A DNA stretch of 64,000 nt from Flectonema sp. DT1601 (lineage: Eukaryota; Euglenozoa; Diplonemea; Diplonemida; Diplonemidae), in the NCBI GenBank assembly GCA_964019425.1, contig OZ025787.1, positions 62,001 through 126,000 of the forward strand. The letters run 5' to 3'. The first letter of the stretch is position 1. Every line of letters starts with the position of its first letter. The notes under the pieces are model-generated. The model made no database searches. It worked only from the letters and a program-made list of their open reading frames with translations, and was not told where the DNA came from. Below, one piece after another: positions 1 to 10,673 of the stretch. The translations under genes were made by a program, and so were the position numbers.

Positions 1-2669
1 CCTTTTGGGACATGAAATCGAATAGATTTCAAATAACTTTCGGACTCCTCAGAGATGCCGAACACTTTAGGTTGTGGAGGTCGGGGAGTGAAATGCCTTA
101 AAGGATATTCCCAATTAATTAAAGGATCTCTCTCAAGAGTGATATCAACATTACTAAAAGAATCTATTTCCTTGAGAGGTAGGACTCCAGCAGTTGTGAA
201 CAAACTTCTTATTGCTTGCTGTGCTATCTTTCCAGCAAGGATTCTGTCGGCTAGAAGTCGACGAAAGAATCTTTGAATAACAACACACGCAGTGTTTCTT
301 TTATTTTCTAACCTTTCCCTATCACGTTGCTGTTCTGCTTCTTGTTGGAGTAGACGCTCTTGTTCTTCTTTTGTTTCGATCCAATTAACGAGGACAGCTG
401 ATTGGTCAAACTTCTGTAGATTAGTTCCAGAAAGTTTAAGACACATACTCTCAACATGACGTCGTAGTAAATATTCTTCCTCATCGAGAGATGATTTGTC
501 TGAAGGAGCAGCAGATGAATGTCTTTCAGTTGATTGATAAGATGACTCAGTCACAAGTCCTGATACTTCTTCATCAATCTTTGAATCGTTTCTTTCAGTA
601 GTGCAGATAGAAGTCGCTCCCATACTCCCACCGTTGTGACTTGTTGCTGAAGTATTACTTCGAGTATATTGTTCACCAACAGACTGTTCACTACACAACA
701 AATCACTAACTGCAGACCTGTCCAGTGTTATTGAAAATGAACGTGAGTCCTGACGGTCTTCTTGAAGTGGAGCAGTGCCTGCGATTCCAATAGCTTCGAA
801 TGAGATGTCGAGTAGTGTTGTTTGCTGCTCTGCTACACCGAGAGTTGGAAGAACTGGTGTCACAGGTTGAGTTCGACGACCACCTGTTCGATCAGTGTTC
901 TGTAAAATATGTTCAAATGATGGAACTGTTCCAAAGAGTGATCGTTGAGAGCTTGCACTGCTACTCGCACACGCACTTGCCACTCGACTCGACATTGCGA
1001 ATGATGCCTGAGACCTTTTTGATGAACCGCTACTATTCTTACTTTGTCTCTGATCAACTGGTAGGCTGCTATCTGTTTTATCAGGTGAGGTGGAGTGCTC
1101 TATATCTTCACGAGGAGCCCAAAAACTTTCAATTCGTCGGATGTCGAGTTCTACATCGGCGACGGAACTTTCTTCGGAATCATGATCAGCAAGTGGGAGG
1201 TTGATAGTTTTGTGTTTATTTGAGTCATCAGATACTTCACTTTCTCTGTTGTTGTAAACTCGAATTGATTGAGTGCTTTGAAAGGGAGACTCCTCCGAGT
1301 GGTCTTTGTGTATGTTGAGAATCACTCCCGAGTTTTCATTTAGGTCTTCAGGTATTCCAAAAGGGTGTTCTAAAACAGATGAATTCGATGATGTTATTTT
1401 AGTTGGGAATTGTACTAACGATGGCTGCTCTCCTTCTGGAGGTACTTCCTGAATCTTCTTTTTAGTTTTCGGACTGCGACTTCTTTTCCCCCGAGCACCT
1501 TTTCGTTTTCGACGTTTTTTCCTCTTTAGTTGGTTGCTGGAAGCGAATGCAACGAATTCTGGAATTAGATGGACTGACGGCATCCTCTCAGATGATGTCA
1601 TCTTTTCAGTTGTTAATTCAAATTCATTTCTGTGAGTTTCCATGACAGGATCATTACTCTCTTCTAGGGGGAGAGTCATTTCACAGATTACGTCTCCAAT
1701 TTGTCTTTTTGCTACACCACATTGTTGAAGAACTCTATCGAGAGTCACTAATCTATTTAGTGTTAAAGTAACTGAACTCTTCCTTCGATGTCTTTCTCGG
1801 CGACTAAATGAATGAAGTGATGAACCAGACTCACGACTGTCATACTCACGTTCATCAGAGAGAGCTCGTTTTCCTTTTCGTCTTCTGCGTTTACTGCGAT
1901 TCCTTCTTCGCCTTTTTCCCGGTGACTTTGGTGACGTTTTTCTCTTTCTGTTTGGAGATGCTTTCTTAGACTTTGATCGACTTCTACTTCGTTTTTTCTT
2001 ATACTTCTTACGATTACCTGCTCTAAATCTCGTATAGTCTCTTCCTCTTTTACTTGTTGAATTTGAAGAGGAACCTTCACTTTCAACAGCATTCAACATC
2101 CCCTGCAGCTGAAGGTTTATTTGAATTCCATCAGAAGGCGTGTCCTGTAGTGAAAGACCAACAGGTCGATTTATTGATAGATGTGAATACATTTGAGTTG
2201 GAAGGACCTGACTGGGAGATGCTGTTTCTCGATCTTCATTCTCAACCTGAAATGCGGGTATAGCGAGGTAATTATTATTATTATTATTTATTCCCGTGTT
2301 GTAATTCCTCTGATAACGATTACCGTGACCATGACCTCGTTCATCATTAGAATTAGCGTCAGGTTCCCAACCATCTTTAGCAGCCACATCAATACGAGAA
2401 AACTCAAAGCGTGAGAGTAACTTAAACACTTCTTCTCTTAATTTAAGTCTGATTTTATTCTTTATAATATAACCTGGGAGTGTGTAAGCTTCGGCACTTG
2501 ATAGAAGCCGGTGGACGTTTCCTAACTTTTGTCTGTTTAGCATTCCTTCAACCGTTTTATTAATTTCTCTCACGTAAGTTATCGTCTTCTCACTGCATTC
2601 TACATTTTGACAATTGTTTTTGAGTTCTTCTATTTCATGTAGCAGGTGGGCCCTCAGTTCTGTTCTCAT
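1..2669 (-). CDS. IQ-motif, basic low-complexity protein, 3' part beyond left edge
   Basis: Open frame from an ATG at 2669 (in-frame TGA at 2690-2688) running uninterrupted for 889 codons to the window edge, so the C terminus is missing. I do not recognise the family. The N-terminal ~110 residues look helical (start MRTELRAHLLHEIEEL); an Asn run encoded by a short AAT repeat follows. Two strongly basic Lys/Arg/Ser blocks lie near residues 213-266 and 376-401 and resemble nuclear-localisation or RS-like segments. Residues 430-760 are Ser/Thr/Glu-rich and probably disordered. Near residue 795 an IQ-type calmodulin-binding motif is visible (VVIQRFFRRLLADRI), preceded by a charged Glu/Gln/Arg helix. 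Calmodulin binding is inference from the motif; the rest is hypothetical. The absence of stops over 2.6 kb and the codon pattern make the gene itself safe. Confidence 0.85.
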   Translation of the reverse strand, partial: MRTELRAHLLHEIEELKNNCQNVECSEKTITYVREINKTVEGMLNRQKLGNVHRLLSSAEAYTLPGYIIKNKIRLKLREEVFKLLSRFEFSRIDVAAKDGWEPDANSNDERGHGHGNRYQRNYNTGINNNNNNYLAIPAFQVENEDRETASPSQVLPTQMYSHLSINRPVGLSLQDTPSDGIQINLQLQGMLNAVESEGSSSNSTSKRGRDYTRFRAGNRKKYKKKRSRSRSKSKKASPNRKRKTSPKSPGKRRRRNRSKRRRRKGKRALSDEREYDSRESGSSLHSFSRRERHRRKSSVTLTLNRLVTLDRVLQQCGVAKRQIGDVICEMTLPLEESNDPVMETHRNEFELTTEKMTSSERMPSVHLIPEFVAFASSNQLKRKKRRKRKGARGKRSRSPKTKKKIQEVPPEGEQPSLVQFPTKITSSNSSVLEHPFGIPEDLNENSGVILNIHKDHSEESPFQSTQSIRVYNNRESEVSDDSNKHKTINLPLADHDSEESSVADVELDIRRIESFWAPREDIEHSTSPDKTDSSLPVDQRQSKNSSGSSKRSQASFAMSSRVASACASSSASSQRSLFGTVPSFEHILQNTDRTGGRRTQPVTPVLPTLGVAEQQTTLLDISFEAIGIAGTAPLQEDRQDSRSFSITLDRSAVSDLLCSEQSVGEQYTRSNTSATSHNGGSMGATSICTTERNDSKIDEEVSGLVTESSYQSTERHSSAAPSDKSSLDEEEYLLRRHVESMCLKLSGTNLQKFDQSAVLVNWIETKEEQERLLQQEAEQQRDRERLENKRNTACVVIQRFFRRLLADRILAGKIAQQAIRSLFTTAGVLPLKEIDSFSNVDITLERDPLINWEYPLRHFTPRPPQPKVFGISEESESYLKSIRFHVPK

Positions 2670-2962
2670 TTTAGTTTCATATTTGTGTCAACTTTGAAAG
2701 GAAAGACTAGTTAAAATATAAAAAATAAAGAATTATTGTAATGGCAAAAGGCAAAGTTTGCTTCTTCGATCTTTTATAAAAGAGACATGAAAATCACAAA
2801 AGATTCTATACCACCGAGTGGGTTATGGTTTTCCCCCTTACTGTGGCTTTTATTTTCTAATTTAAGTATCAACAAGAGTACTACCGATCGGATAGAAAAA
2901 TTAATAACTTTACGTCTTGTGGATATCGGAGGAGGAACTACTTTTTGAATACTAACAAACAC

Positions 2963-4028
2963 TCAAAGAAAGTAGTCAGGTGTTCTCGTAACAATATCAT
3001 GACCGTCTCCTCTGATAGGCGCTGGGTCAAATTGAAAGAATGTTTTATTCATATGTTCATCCACTTCCATCAGTGCAGCCTGTTGTTTAATTGATAATCT
3101 TATTCAGAAACCTTCCAATAGTAAAATATAACATACCTGATTACCACAACGGTAGCAGTAGTTCGGAGCACTGAAGATTGTGACAACCTGCTGCTCGTGG
3201 CACCAGTTGTATCCCTGTTTTTGGTAATTATTTGTATTTCTAAAGAAAAGAAAAAAATGCTAAACAACAAAACAATGAAAAAACAAATACCTCCATCACA
3301 AGCTGGTGAGCTCTAGCCACCAGGGTTAGATTATTATTTCTATTGAATTGTGAAGTGATATCAGCTCCGAACGTGAACCCAGCACCGCGAGGGGATACGC
3401 CCCAACCTGGTTTTTCATCTTCGTGGGGATCAGACCAAAGGAGATCACACATTGGGCCCTCATGAGGAGTCTCTTGAACTCTTTCTAATTGTCTAATGTG
3501 ATCGAGTGTATCTAAAGAAGGAGAGAGTCCTCCATGAAGACAGAAGATTGATGATTGAACAACAGCTGTCAGTGGCATAAAATCAAATAATTGAGTGAAC
3601 GCGTTCCAAACGTTAACTGTTCCATACTTCCTCATACACTCATCATAGAATCCATAGACTTGAGTAATCTGACGAGATTCATGATTACCTCTCAAGATAG
3701 CAATTCTATCCTTGTACCTGACCTTCAGTAGCAGAAGTAGTGTTAAAGCTTCAACACTATGATATCCTCTGTCTACATAGTCTCCCATGAATAGGTAGTT
3801 TGTGTCTGGTGGTTTCCCTCCAATTTTAAATAATTCGATAAGGTCATGAAACTGTCCGTGAACATCTCCACAAACAGTCACAGGTGCATTCACAACATGA
3901 ACGTTACTTTCTAAACTAAAAATATCCCTAGCTCTATCACACAATGAGATTACCTGATGTTCTGATATTGGTTTGCAATCAGAATAGAGCTGCGATATTA
4001 AATGTTCGACGTCGAATTCTTCATCCAT
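2963..4028 (-). CDS. PP2A-C: Serine/threonine protein phosphatase 2A catalytic subunit
   Basis: Three exons: 4028-3291, 3214-3137 and 3079-2963, giving 310 residues, the usual PP2A-C length. Introns are 76 and 57 nt (donors GTATTT and GTATGT, acceptors CAG) and both fall between codons. Metal-binding and catalytic motifs of the PPP family are all present: GDVHGQ, GDYVDRG, RGNHES, then RAHQLVMEG across the first splice junction, SAPNYC in exon 2, and the conserved C-terminal tail TPDYFL in exon 3, the site of methylation and tyrosine phosphorylation in PP2A. PPP members PP4 and PP6 are close relatives; the DYFL end and the N terminus [11 protein letters not shown] favour PP2A. It acts as the catalytic subunit of the cytosolic and nuclear PP2A holoenzyme. 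Start chosen as the first ATG, 3' of an AG. Confidence 0.93.
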
Positions 4029-4865
4029 TATGATAAGAACCTTTTTATAAAATTGTAAAGTTATATTTCCTTATTAAGTAACGTTACAGTCTGTGAAGTC
4101 TGTGAGGTAGGATTGTTAATAGCCTGCGAGAATGAAATAAATAAACAAATCCATCGCTGGAAATCAATCACCACACAAGTGGAACGGAATAAGATTTGAT
4201 GGAAAAAAGTAAAAATAAGAAAAGCGAATTGATGATGAGAAGACATTTCTTGCGAGAGGGAAACAACAAACGTATATATTCTTTGAAAGAAAAACTAACT
4301 GGCGCACTACTCCGTGCGATAATCGCTAAAAACTCGTCTCAGGCATGTTAACGAAATGACCAAATCATTAAATACAGACGAGAGACATATAAACTTATAT
4401 AATTTCTTTTCTTTTTTATTTTTTCCAAAGCACCATTTTCTTCTTCTTCTTCTTTTTTTTTTTGACTTGCTTCTGCCGCGCTGCCTTTACGCGTATGAGC
4501 ATCTTTAGAATTTAGTTTTATTTTTCGTTTTTTCCCTACGAGCCACAAGCTGCGGGTTAAATTGACAAGTTGGAAAAGTACGTGAAAAAAAAAACGGATG
4601 GCGCAGTGTTTATTTATACACTGAAGAAGGAATAGATCTCACTCACTTCGTACATTCATTATGTAAGATAGAGAAAGTCATTATCAGTGTTTCAATTACA
4701 TAAAAGTATTACCAGCCAGCTGTTTGAGGCAAGTTCAGCCGACAACATCTGCTGTTGTTGTTACTAATAAGAGACATTGATGAGGTCTTTTTATAGTAAA
4801 ATAAAATCGAAAATGAACAGGACCTATAACACAAAAAAGCAAAAGAGAATTATGTAAATAAATTA
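4029..4865. other. Intergenic spacer
   Basis: About 840 bases between the PP2A start and the MRT4 stop. AT-rich with a CTT/TTC-rich stretch and T run near 4435-4463. Small ORFs on the minus strand are low complexity and unsupported. Nothing else recognised. Confidence 0.6.
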
Positions 4866-5665
4866 TTATTTAGGAGGGGCGACGGCGCGGGCGACACCGT
4901 TAGACCAGTGGGCAGTTAGAAGCAGACGAAAGGCAACGCTTTTAATTTCCCAAAGCTTCATCAACTGGGTTGCCTGAGGAGTAAGTGCCTCTCCTTCCAT
5001 ACAGACTTTAGTATCAGCGAGTACGACAAGAGTTCCGTGGTCAAGTTTTACTTGAAGACCAAGCTTTGACAACTGGTCCATCATTTCGTGTCCAAATTGG
5101 TGAAGTGGACCCTTTGGAATGGTCCAATCCAATGTCGCTGGGCATCCAGCTCTAGCAAAATCACTTACCTCAAATGCCGCAAAATATTCTTTTATCTCCT
5201 TCTTCGGTCTGTTTGTAAATAAAAGCCCACATGAACCATTGAGTCTACGCGCCAACTTCCACAAGTTGTCCTTATGAGATTCCTCCTTTGCTCTTCCCAA
5301 CGAGACAGCCATAACTTTGTTGTTTCCCATAAATATTCTGCTGTCATTGAGATCTTTTCTCACCTGTTTTATTTACTAATTGGTTTCACTTGTTACAAGT
5401 AGTGAAGTGACTCCAATATAATAAATTAATTCATACCTGAGTAATATGAGTGGTTCTAAGGTTCTCATAATCAAAGGTGTAACAGTGATCGAATTCATCA
5501 GCAGCCTGTAGTGTTTTAATTGTTTTGAACACTCTTGACAAAAACAACAACAAATAGAAATTAACAAACCTCTCTAATATTCTCAACAAGGTTCTCCTTG
5601 TGCTCCATTCCCTTTGGCTTGGTCTTTGTGAAGGTTGGCGCCTTTGTTCTTTTACTCTTCGGCAT
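4866..5665 (-). CDS. MRT4: Ribosome assembly factor MRT4 (P0-like)
   Basis: Three exons: 5665-5570 (32 codons, start MPKSKRTKAPTFTKTK), 5505-5437 (23 codons) and 5363-4866, total 220 residues. Both introns (64 and 73 nt) sit between codons with GTTTGT and GTATGA donors and ACAG acceptors. The body matches the L10/P0-like MRT4 family: KDLNDSRIFMGNNKVM, then LWKLARRLNGSCGLLFTN, and a G-P-L-H-Q-F-type segment that corresponds to the rRNA-binding P0-like domain. The acidic C-terminal P0 stalk tail is absent, which distinguishes MRT4 from P0. In other eukaryotes it occupies the P0 site on pre-60S particles in nucleolus and nucleus and is later exchanged for P0. The last exon alone would appear to start at a GTG, which is a splice-created valine, not a start. 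Confidence 0.9.
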
Positions 5666-5922
5666 TTTGCTTTGATAAGTGTATACTACTGTGTGAGGAG
5701 AGGATAACAATAAGATTTAGTGATTACAATGAGATGATGATCAGAGTGTGTTTGTCTTAGCGGTCATATTTTAATTGTTATTTCTGAAATACTAAAAACA
5801 TAACTCATCAACATAAGAGAAGACAAATATCAAAATAAAGTGTAAATAGCATTCACCCACATGATGGTGACGGGGGAGTGGATAACAAAACAGAACAAAA
5901 CCAAAACCCAGCTGCTGTCATT

Positions 5923-8373
5923 CTATAGATCTCTCCAGTAGTTTTCCTTGAGAATAGTTTCTTGAGAAGAGCTATTGTCTGACGGAGATCTGTATCCAGG
6001 ATATACGCCAACTAGTGTGCAGGTCACAAAATGAGTTCCAATTGGTCTCAATTGAAATCCTGCATCACACAAACACGTCGTTGTTGTCTCCGAATCCTCG
6101 AGTGCTAGACAGGTTCCACTGTTGCCACAAACAGACAGAACTGGAGTACCACCCAAAGGTGATGACCAATCTCTTATAATTGATCCATAGCATTGTGTTC
6201 CAGAAGGAACTGTACAAGCAGGATTGTTACTATGCTGACCACAATAAGTTGTTGGGTTCTCTCGATTTACTTGCGGCCAGGTTGATATATCTGAAAAGGT
6301 AGTGTAGTTTTGAGGACATCCGTGAATTCTAATTTCAGACAAAGCAATCTGACGAAGATCACCAGGGTATTCAATCTTTATAGAACGTACGTTATCAGCG
6401 GCACATCTATCTCTGTAGAAACGATTAGTCGACACGTCAATCATATTCGGATCAGTGCGATTTCCGCAAAGCGACCAACCAGTTTTTCCATCCAAGAAAG
6501 GTGAAGTATAAATATTATAACCTGATTCAATGGTTGATGCCCATCTCGATTTTACGAGCATCGGATACAACGATATCGAAGTAATAGTCGCTCTCTCACG
6601 TAGTTGCATTACAATAAAAGGATTGCTTTCGTTAGCTGTTAGGCAGGCTTGTTCACATAAAGCTGCTTCTTTGACACCATCAAAACAGTTTTCGATAACA
6701 CCACACGTTGCAGAGAATGGGAGTGAAATGTAAGTCGAAGAAAGACGATAATCCCATGCAAAAAGTTCTTTCCAATCAGTGCATTGTTGATCTTCTGTTA
6801 TCAGTTTGTAATAATTATAACCGTCTTCTCTGTACCCTTCAGAACAGTCTGAGAACGTGTGTTCCCAATAACATAGTCGTTGAGTACTAACCCAAATATC
6901 TGAGTAGAATCCGTAAATAAAATACAAACAGCCATCCATCAGTGCGCACATCTCTGCACATCGTTCTTCGCTCTCTGCGATTCCTAAAAAGCTGTGATCG
7001 CTTTTACAAGAGTAACCAACTTTAACTACCTCGTAATCATAAATCTGAGGAAGAGGTCGAGTAATTGAAGCAGTTCTAGTTGGTAGAGTCATTGAAATAG
7101 TCTCACTATCAGTAGGTAATGAGAGTGACGCTGTGGAACTTAGTGTGAGTGTCTCAGAATTAGAAAGAGAATAAGTTAAAGTGTGACTGAAAGTTTCCGT
7201 TGCAGTTGGAAGAGACATCGAATATGTGATCGATAAAGAGCTAGAGAATGATAGTGATTGTGATTCTGATAATGATTGACTTTCACTTTCAGATAAAGAT
7301 ATTGATTTTGTTAAACTGTTGCTGAATGATAAACTTTCACTAACACTACTCGTTAGACTTTCTGAAATAGAATCTGAATCAGAGTAACTCATCGACATCG
7401 ATCTCGAGAAACTCTCACTCCTCGACAGACTCTCACTATCACTGAGTGAGTCACTTAATGAGGGTGAGAAACTTTCACTTTGTGTCAGACTCCAACTTTC
7501 ACTTTCAGATTGAGACAACGACTTCGAATAACTGATCGATTCCGAAAGAGAAGAAGTACCAGTCAGTGAATCAGTATATGTGAGAGAATCTGAAAAGGTT
7601 AGACTCGCAGTGTCAGTCGGTAATGATATTGAGACAGATACTGAAATACTATTACTTTCTGAGTAAGTTAAACTATTAGAGAATGTCACAGAGGCAGTCG
7701 GAAGAGATAAACTGCCACTAACACTCAAAGTAAACGTTTCTGATAAAGATGAACTCATCGTTATGGAATTGGTTTCCGTTGGGAAAGATAGCGACACAGT
7801 TTCACTTTCTGTGAGAGATATCGTCGTACTTGGGGACAGCGAATCCGTCAACGATAATGAAGTCGTAAACGACTTCGAAACCGTAGCAGATAAAGAAACT
7901 GAATCTGTGTATGTTAAGGAATCACTAAACGAAAGAGAAGGGCTGATTGAGAGAGACTCAGATAGTGTACTCGAAATAGAAAGTGAAATAGTTAAACTTT
8001 TCGTATGAGAATACGACTCCGACATAGAATCCGATTCGGAAGCCGATAAACTTCCTGACAGGGATTCAGACTCACTGATAGATAATGTGATTGAGTGAAG
8101 TGAATGAGAAAGAGAAAGTGAATCAGAGAAACTCAATGAATCTGTCTGTGTTTCTGTTGGCAGCGATAAAGAAATAGTTGTTGACCAGCTCATTGAGAAC
8201 GAATCCGAAATAGACTTCGACTCACTCCATGTTGGTGACGGCAAAGATATTGACATCGTTATCGACTCTGAGAATGTTGCCGTCAATGTGTTGACAGCAT
8301 CAGTAATTCCGATACTGATCACTACTACTAATAGGAAGATGCGGCCACTCCTTTTGTAATTATCATTTAACAT
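5923..8373 (-). CDS. Secreted serine-rich repeat protein with PAN-like and EGF-like modules
   Basis: Single exon, 816 residues, ATG at 8373 preceded by TTTCTACAG. Residues ~10-27 form a hydrophobic signal peptide or anchor. Residues ~30-440 are an imperfect array of Ser-X-Ser-X units (SESLS, SLSFSDS, SLPT), about 40-50% serine, typical of stalk or adhesin regions that are heavily O-modified. Residues ~447-525 contain a Cys-rich PAN/apple-like module (Cys pattern with a WEHTFSDC core). Residues ~530-700 resemble a galactose-binding/discoidin-like beta domain, ending SEIRIHGCPQ. Residues ~735-790 are EGF-like (CGNSGTCLALE, then CLCDAGFQL). No C-terminal membrane anchor is obvious. A cell-surface or secreted adhesin or matrix protein is an inference from domain composition. 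No family name can be given. Confidence 0.82.
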   Translation of the reverse strand: MLNDNYKRSGRIFLLVVVISIGITDAVNTLTATFSESITMSISLPSPTWSESKSISDSFSMSWSTTISLSLPTETQTDSLSFSDSLSLSHSLHSITLSISESESLSGSLSASESDSMSESYSHTKSLTISLSISSTLSESLSISPSLSFSDSLTYTDSVSLSATVSKSFTTSLSLTDSLSPSTTISLTESETVSLSFPTETNSITMSSSLSETFTLSVSGSLSLPTASVTFSNSLTYSESNSISVSVSISLPTDTASLTFSDSLTYTDSLTGTSSLSESISYSKSLSQSESESWSLTQSESFSPSLSDSLSDSESLSRSESFSRSMSMSYSDSDSISESLTSSVSESLSFSNSLTKSISLSESESQSLSESQSLSFSSSLSITYSMSLPTATETFSHTLTYSLSNSETLTLSSTASLSLPTDSETISMTLPTRTASITRPLPQIYDYEVVKVGYSCKSDHSFLGIAESEERCAEMCALMDGCLYFIYGFYSDIWVSTQRLCYWEHTFSDCSEGYREDGYNYYKLITEDQQCTDWKELFAWDYRLSSTYISLPFSATCGVIENCFDGVKEAALCEQACLTANESNPFIVMQLRERATITSISLYPMLVKSRWASTIESGYNIYTSPFLDGKTGWSLCGNRTDPNMIDVSTNRFYRDRCAADNVRSIKIEYPGDLRQIALSEIRIHGCPQNYTTFSDISTWPQVNRENPTTYCGQHSNNPACTVPSGTQCYGSIIRDWSSPLGGTPVLSVCGNSGTCLALEDSETTTTCLCDAGFQLRPIGTHFVTCTLVGVYPGYRSPSDNSSSQETILKENYWRDL

Positions 8374-10673
8374 TATTATGCAAAGTGTACTGTAGAAACA
8401 ATAAATATAAATTCCTCACCATGCAGATAAGAATCGACAGTACGAAACAGATGCGGCGGAATGCTCGTAATATAAAAACTAAAATCTCCACCTGTTCTCC
8501 AAACACAACGCAAAGCAAACATATTAAATAGTAGGTAATGTTTTCTTTTTTAATTATCACTGCAGCTTTTTAATTTTCCCCTTCTTTTTTTTGTTTTTTA
8601 AAAAACAAAAGACAACCGCTTTCAACAGCTTTCGTAAAACACAACCGCCGACAAAGACTTACAAAAACTAAAATACAAACTTAATCTTTGATCACATTAT
8701 AAGAACGTAAGCATTTTAATTTTCTATGGAAATGAAGAGCGATCGCTGCTGACTTTCCTACTAAGGAAATCAAACGATGATGTTTCAATCCAGGGGTCCG
8801 CAGTATGCAACATAAGAATACGAAAAAACGAGGCAAGAATAACAAAAACAGGTGACAAGACACGCACAAGCCGGGGGAAAGAAAAAAAGAAAACAATAAG
8901 GTGTAGAAATTCATCTGAGAAGTGCAAGGCTGGTCAGCCAATTGATGTGCTAACTTCATTTTTAACACTCGCTTATACAACAATGAAAGAATATTTAAAA
9001 ATATCGTTAAGGGCGGGGAGTGGCATCACAATCATTCGCAAAAGATGAAAACAAAACTAAACAAAAGGACCAATACTTTAATAAGTGACTCACGAAATCT
9101 TCGTTTGTATTTTCTGAAAGAAAGCTTGTTGGAGTGAAAAGAGACTAAAAAAGGGGAGCAACTTGACACCGAAGTGCTGCCTTTTCAACTTTTCTGAGGT
9201 CTTACACTGAAAGAAATACGAAAAGGAAAGGTCTTATATCAGCGGTAGCATTGTACACGGTTGCAAAATGAAATACCACTGGAGGCCACGTGAACATAGT
9301 TAAACACTTCTTGACTATGTTATTGTAATAACTCATAAGTGACTGATACATAATAAATTAAAACTTTTCTGAAAAGTAACCAATCTGGTTTACCCTCAGG
9401 GTAAGGGAGGGGCTGCTCTATGAATAGTCACACGGTTGGGTAGTAGGCAATGTTAATATGAAAACTTCAGAAAAGGTTTCCGAAGCGGGCAAGCATCGGT
9501 AAATAATGCGCATTTACTTCACTAAACAACGCGTAGAAGAACGTTGTTAACCCGCATTTGGTCAACAGCAAGAAAATCGAAGAAGCCGTCATAAATATAA
9601 AACAAAGCGCCTATCTTGTATTGGTCTAGAAATAACACCCTTTAGAAATAAATACACGGGGTGGACAATAGAAACGAATGTTTTCTAATATTCACTCCCA
9701 GGATGTAAAGAATGGGTTTCCTATCGACCTCACAATAGAAAAAAAAGAAGAGAGAAATGATTTAACTGCTACCGAAAATTGCCACGCCGAAGGCGATTTG
9801 CTTTCTATTGGAAAAGAACACAACTGAGATTGGATAAAAAACTAAAGTTAGAAAAGGAAACTTTTTATTAGTGCTAACACTACCACTATAATTCGGAAAT
9901 GTTGCGGGGGGTGAGTAGTCTCCATCTCCCACCGCAATGTAGAACTAAATACATCTTTTAGTGTTTTCAACAAACGGGAACATACTCAACGATATTAGTC
10001 CTTCAGATATCAGACCATCGAAGAACTGTAATAAAAACACTTTCATGGGTCTGTCAGTAGCAATGAAGGGGAACAAAAGAAGCTGTAACACCTGAACGAA
10101 ATAGGCGTTGCTAGGAACTCTTACAGACGTTAAAATAATTAGAACTATACCGACATTCGAGAAACGGGAGGGAAAGAGATTTCGTTTCTTCTCAACAGAG
10201 CCACCTCAAAAGGTTGAGTTTGTCCACAATGGGACTGAACATGAAACAGTTTGTTATCGACCAACAGAATAATAGTTGCCTCTTATGATGATAATTATTA
10301 TTATTATTTCATTTTCTTTTTTTTAAATAAATAGTTTGTGTAAATCTGCCGTCATGCTCAGAAAGGAAAAAAAAAGAAAAATGGAACAAAGAGTTCCAAC
10401 AAAAGAATTATTTTCCACAGCGAAGAATATACACAATTCGCTTGCTCAGTCTATCAATGAGTTTTTGTTACACATTGGCGCAAAAAAAAAAATTTTTTTT
10501 TTTTGAATTAGCTCCAACTCATGCTGCTATCGTTTTTTTTTTTTTTTTTTTTAATAAGAAGAAACGAAACTATCACAAAATAGATTCTCGAAGCCAAAAG
10601 GGGAAAAAGAAAGGGGGAACCAATTACGCACACAGTTAACACATAAAGTCACTCACAGCGCAGGGAACGCTTA
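8374..10673. other. Long AT-rich intergenic spacer
   Basis: About 2.3 kb without a credible gene on either strand. It contains A/T runs (for example around 10489-10504 and 10531-10551), an ATT microsatellite near 10287-10308, and two small perfect inverted repeats close together (near 9363-9377 and at 9390-9404). Short ORFs on the minus strand are low complexity. I found no tRNA-like B box or recognisable ncRNA. Confidence 0.6.

Noticed and set aside
800-1204. 134-codon plus-strand ORF
   Set aside because: Antisense shadow of the IQ-protein frame, which is open over the whole region with better codon character.
1763-2092. 109-codon minus-strand ORF rich in Glu/Arg
   Set aside because: Alternative frame of the basic repeat block of the IQ protein.
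4866-5363. GTG start for an MRT4 lacking its N terminus
   Set aside because: Two upstream exons restore the conserved MRT4 N terminus from the ATG at 5665.
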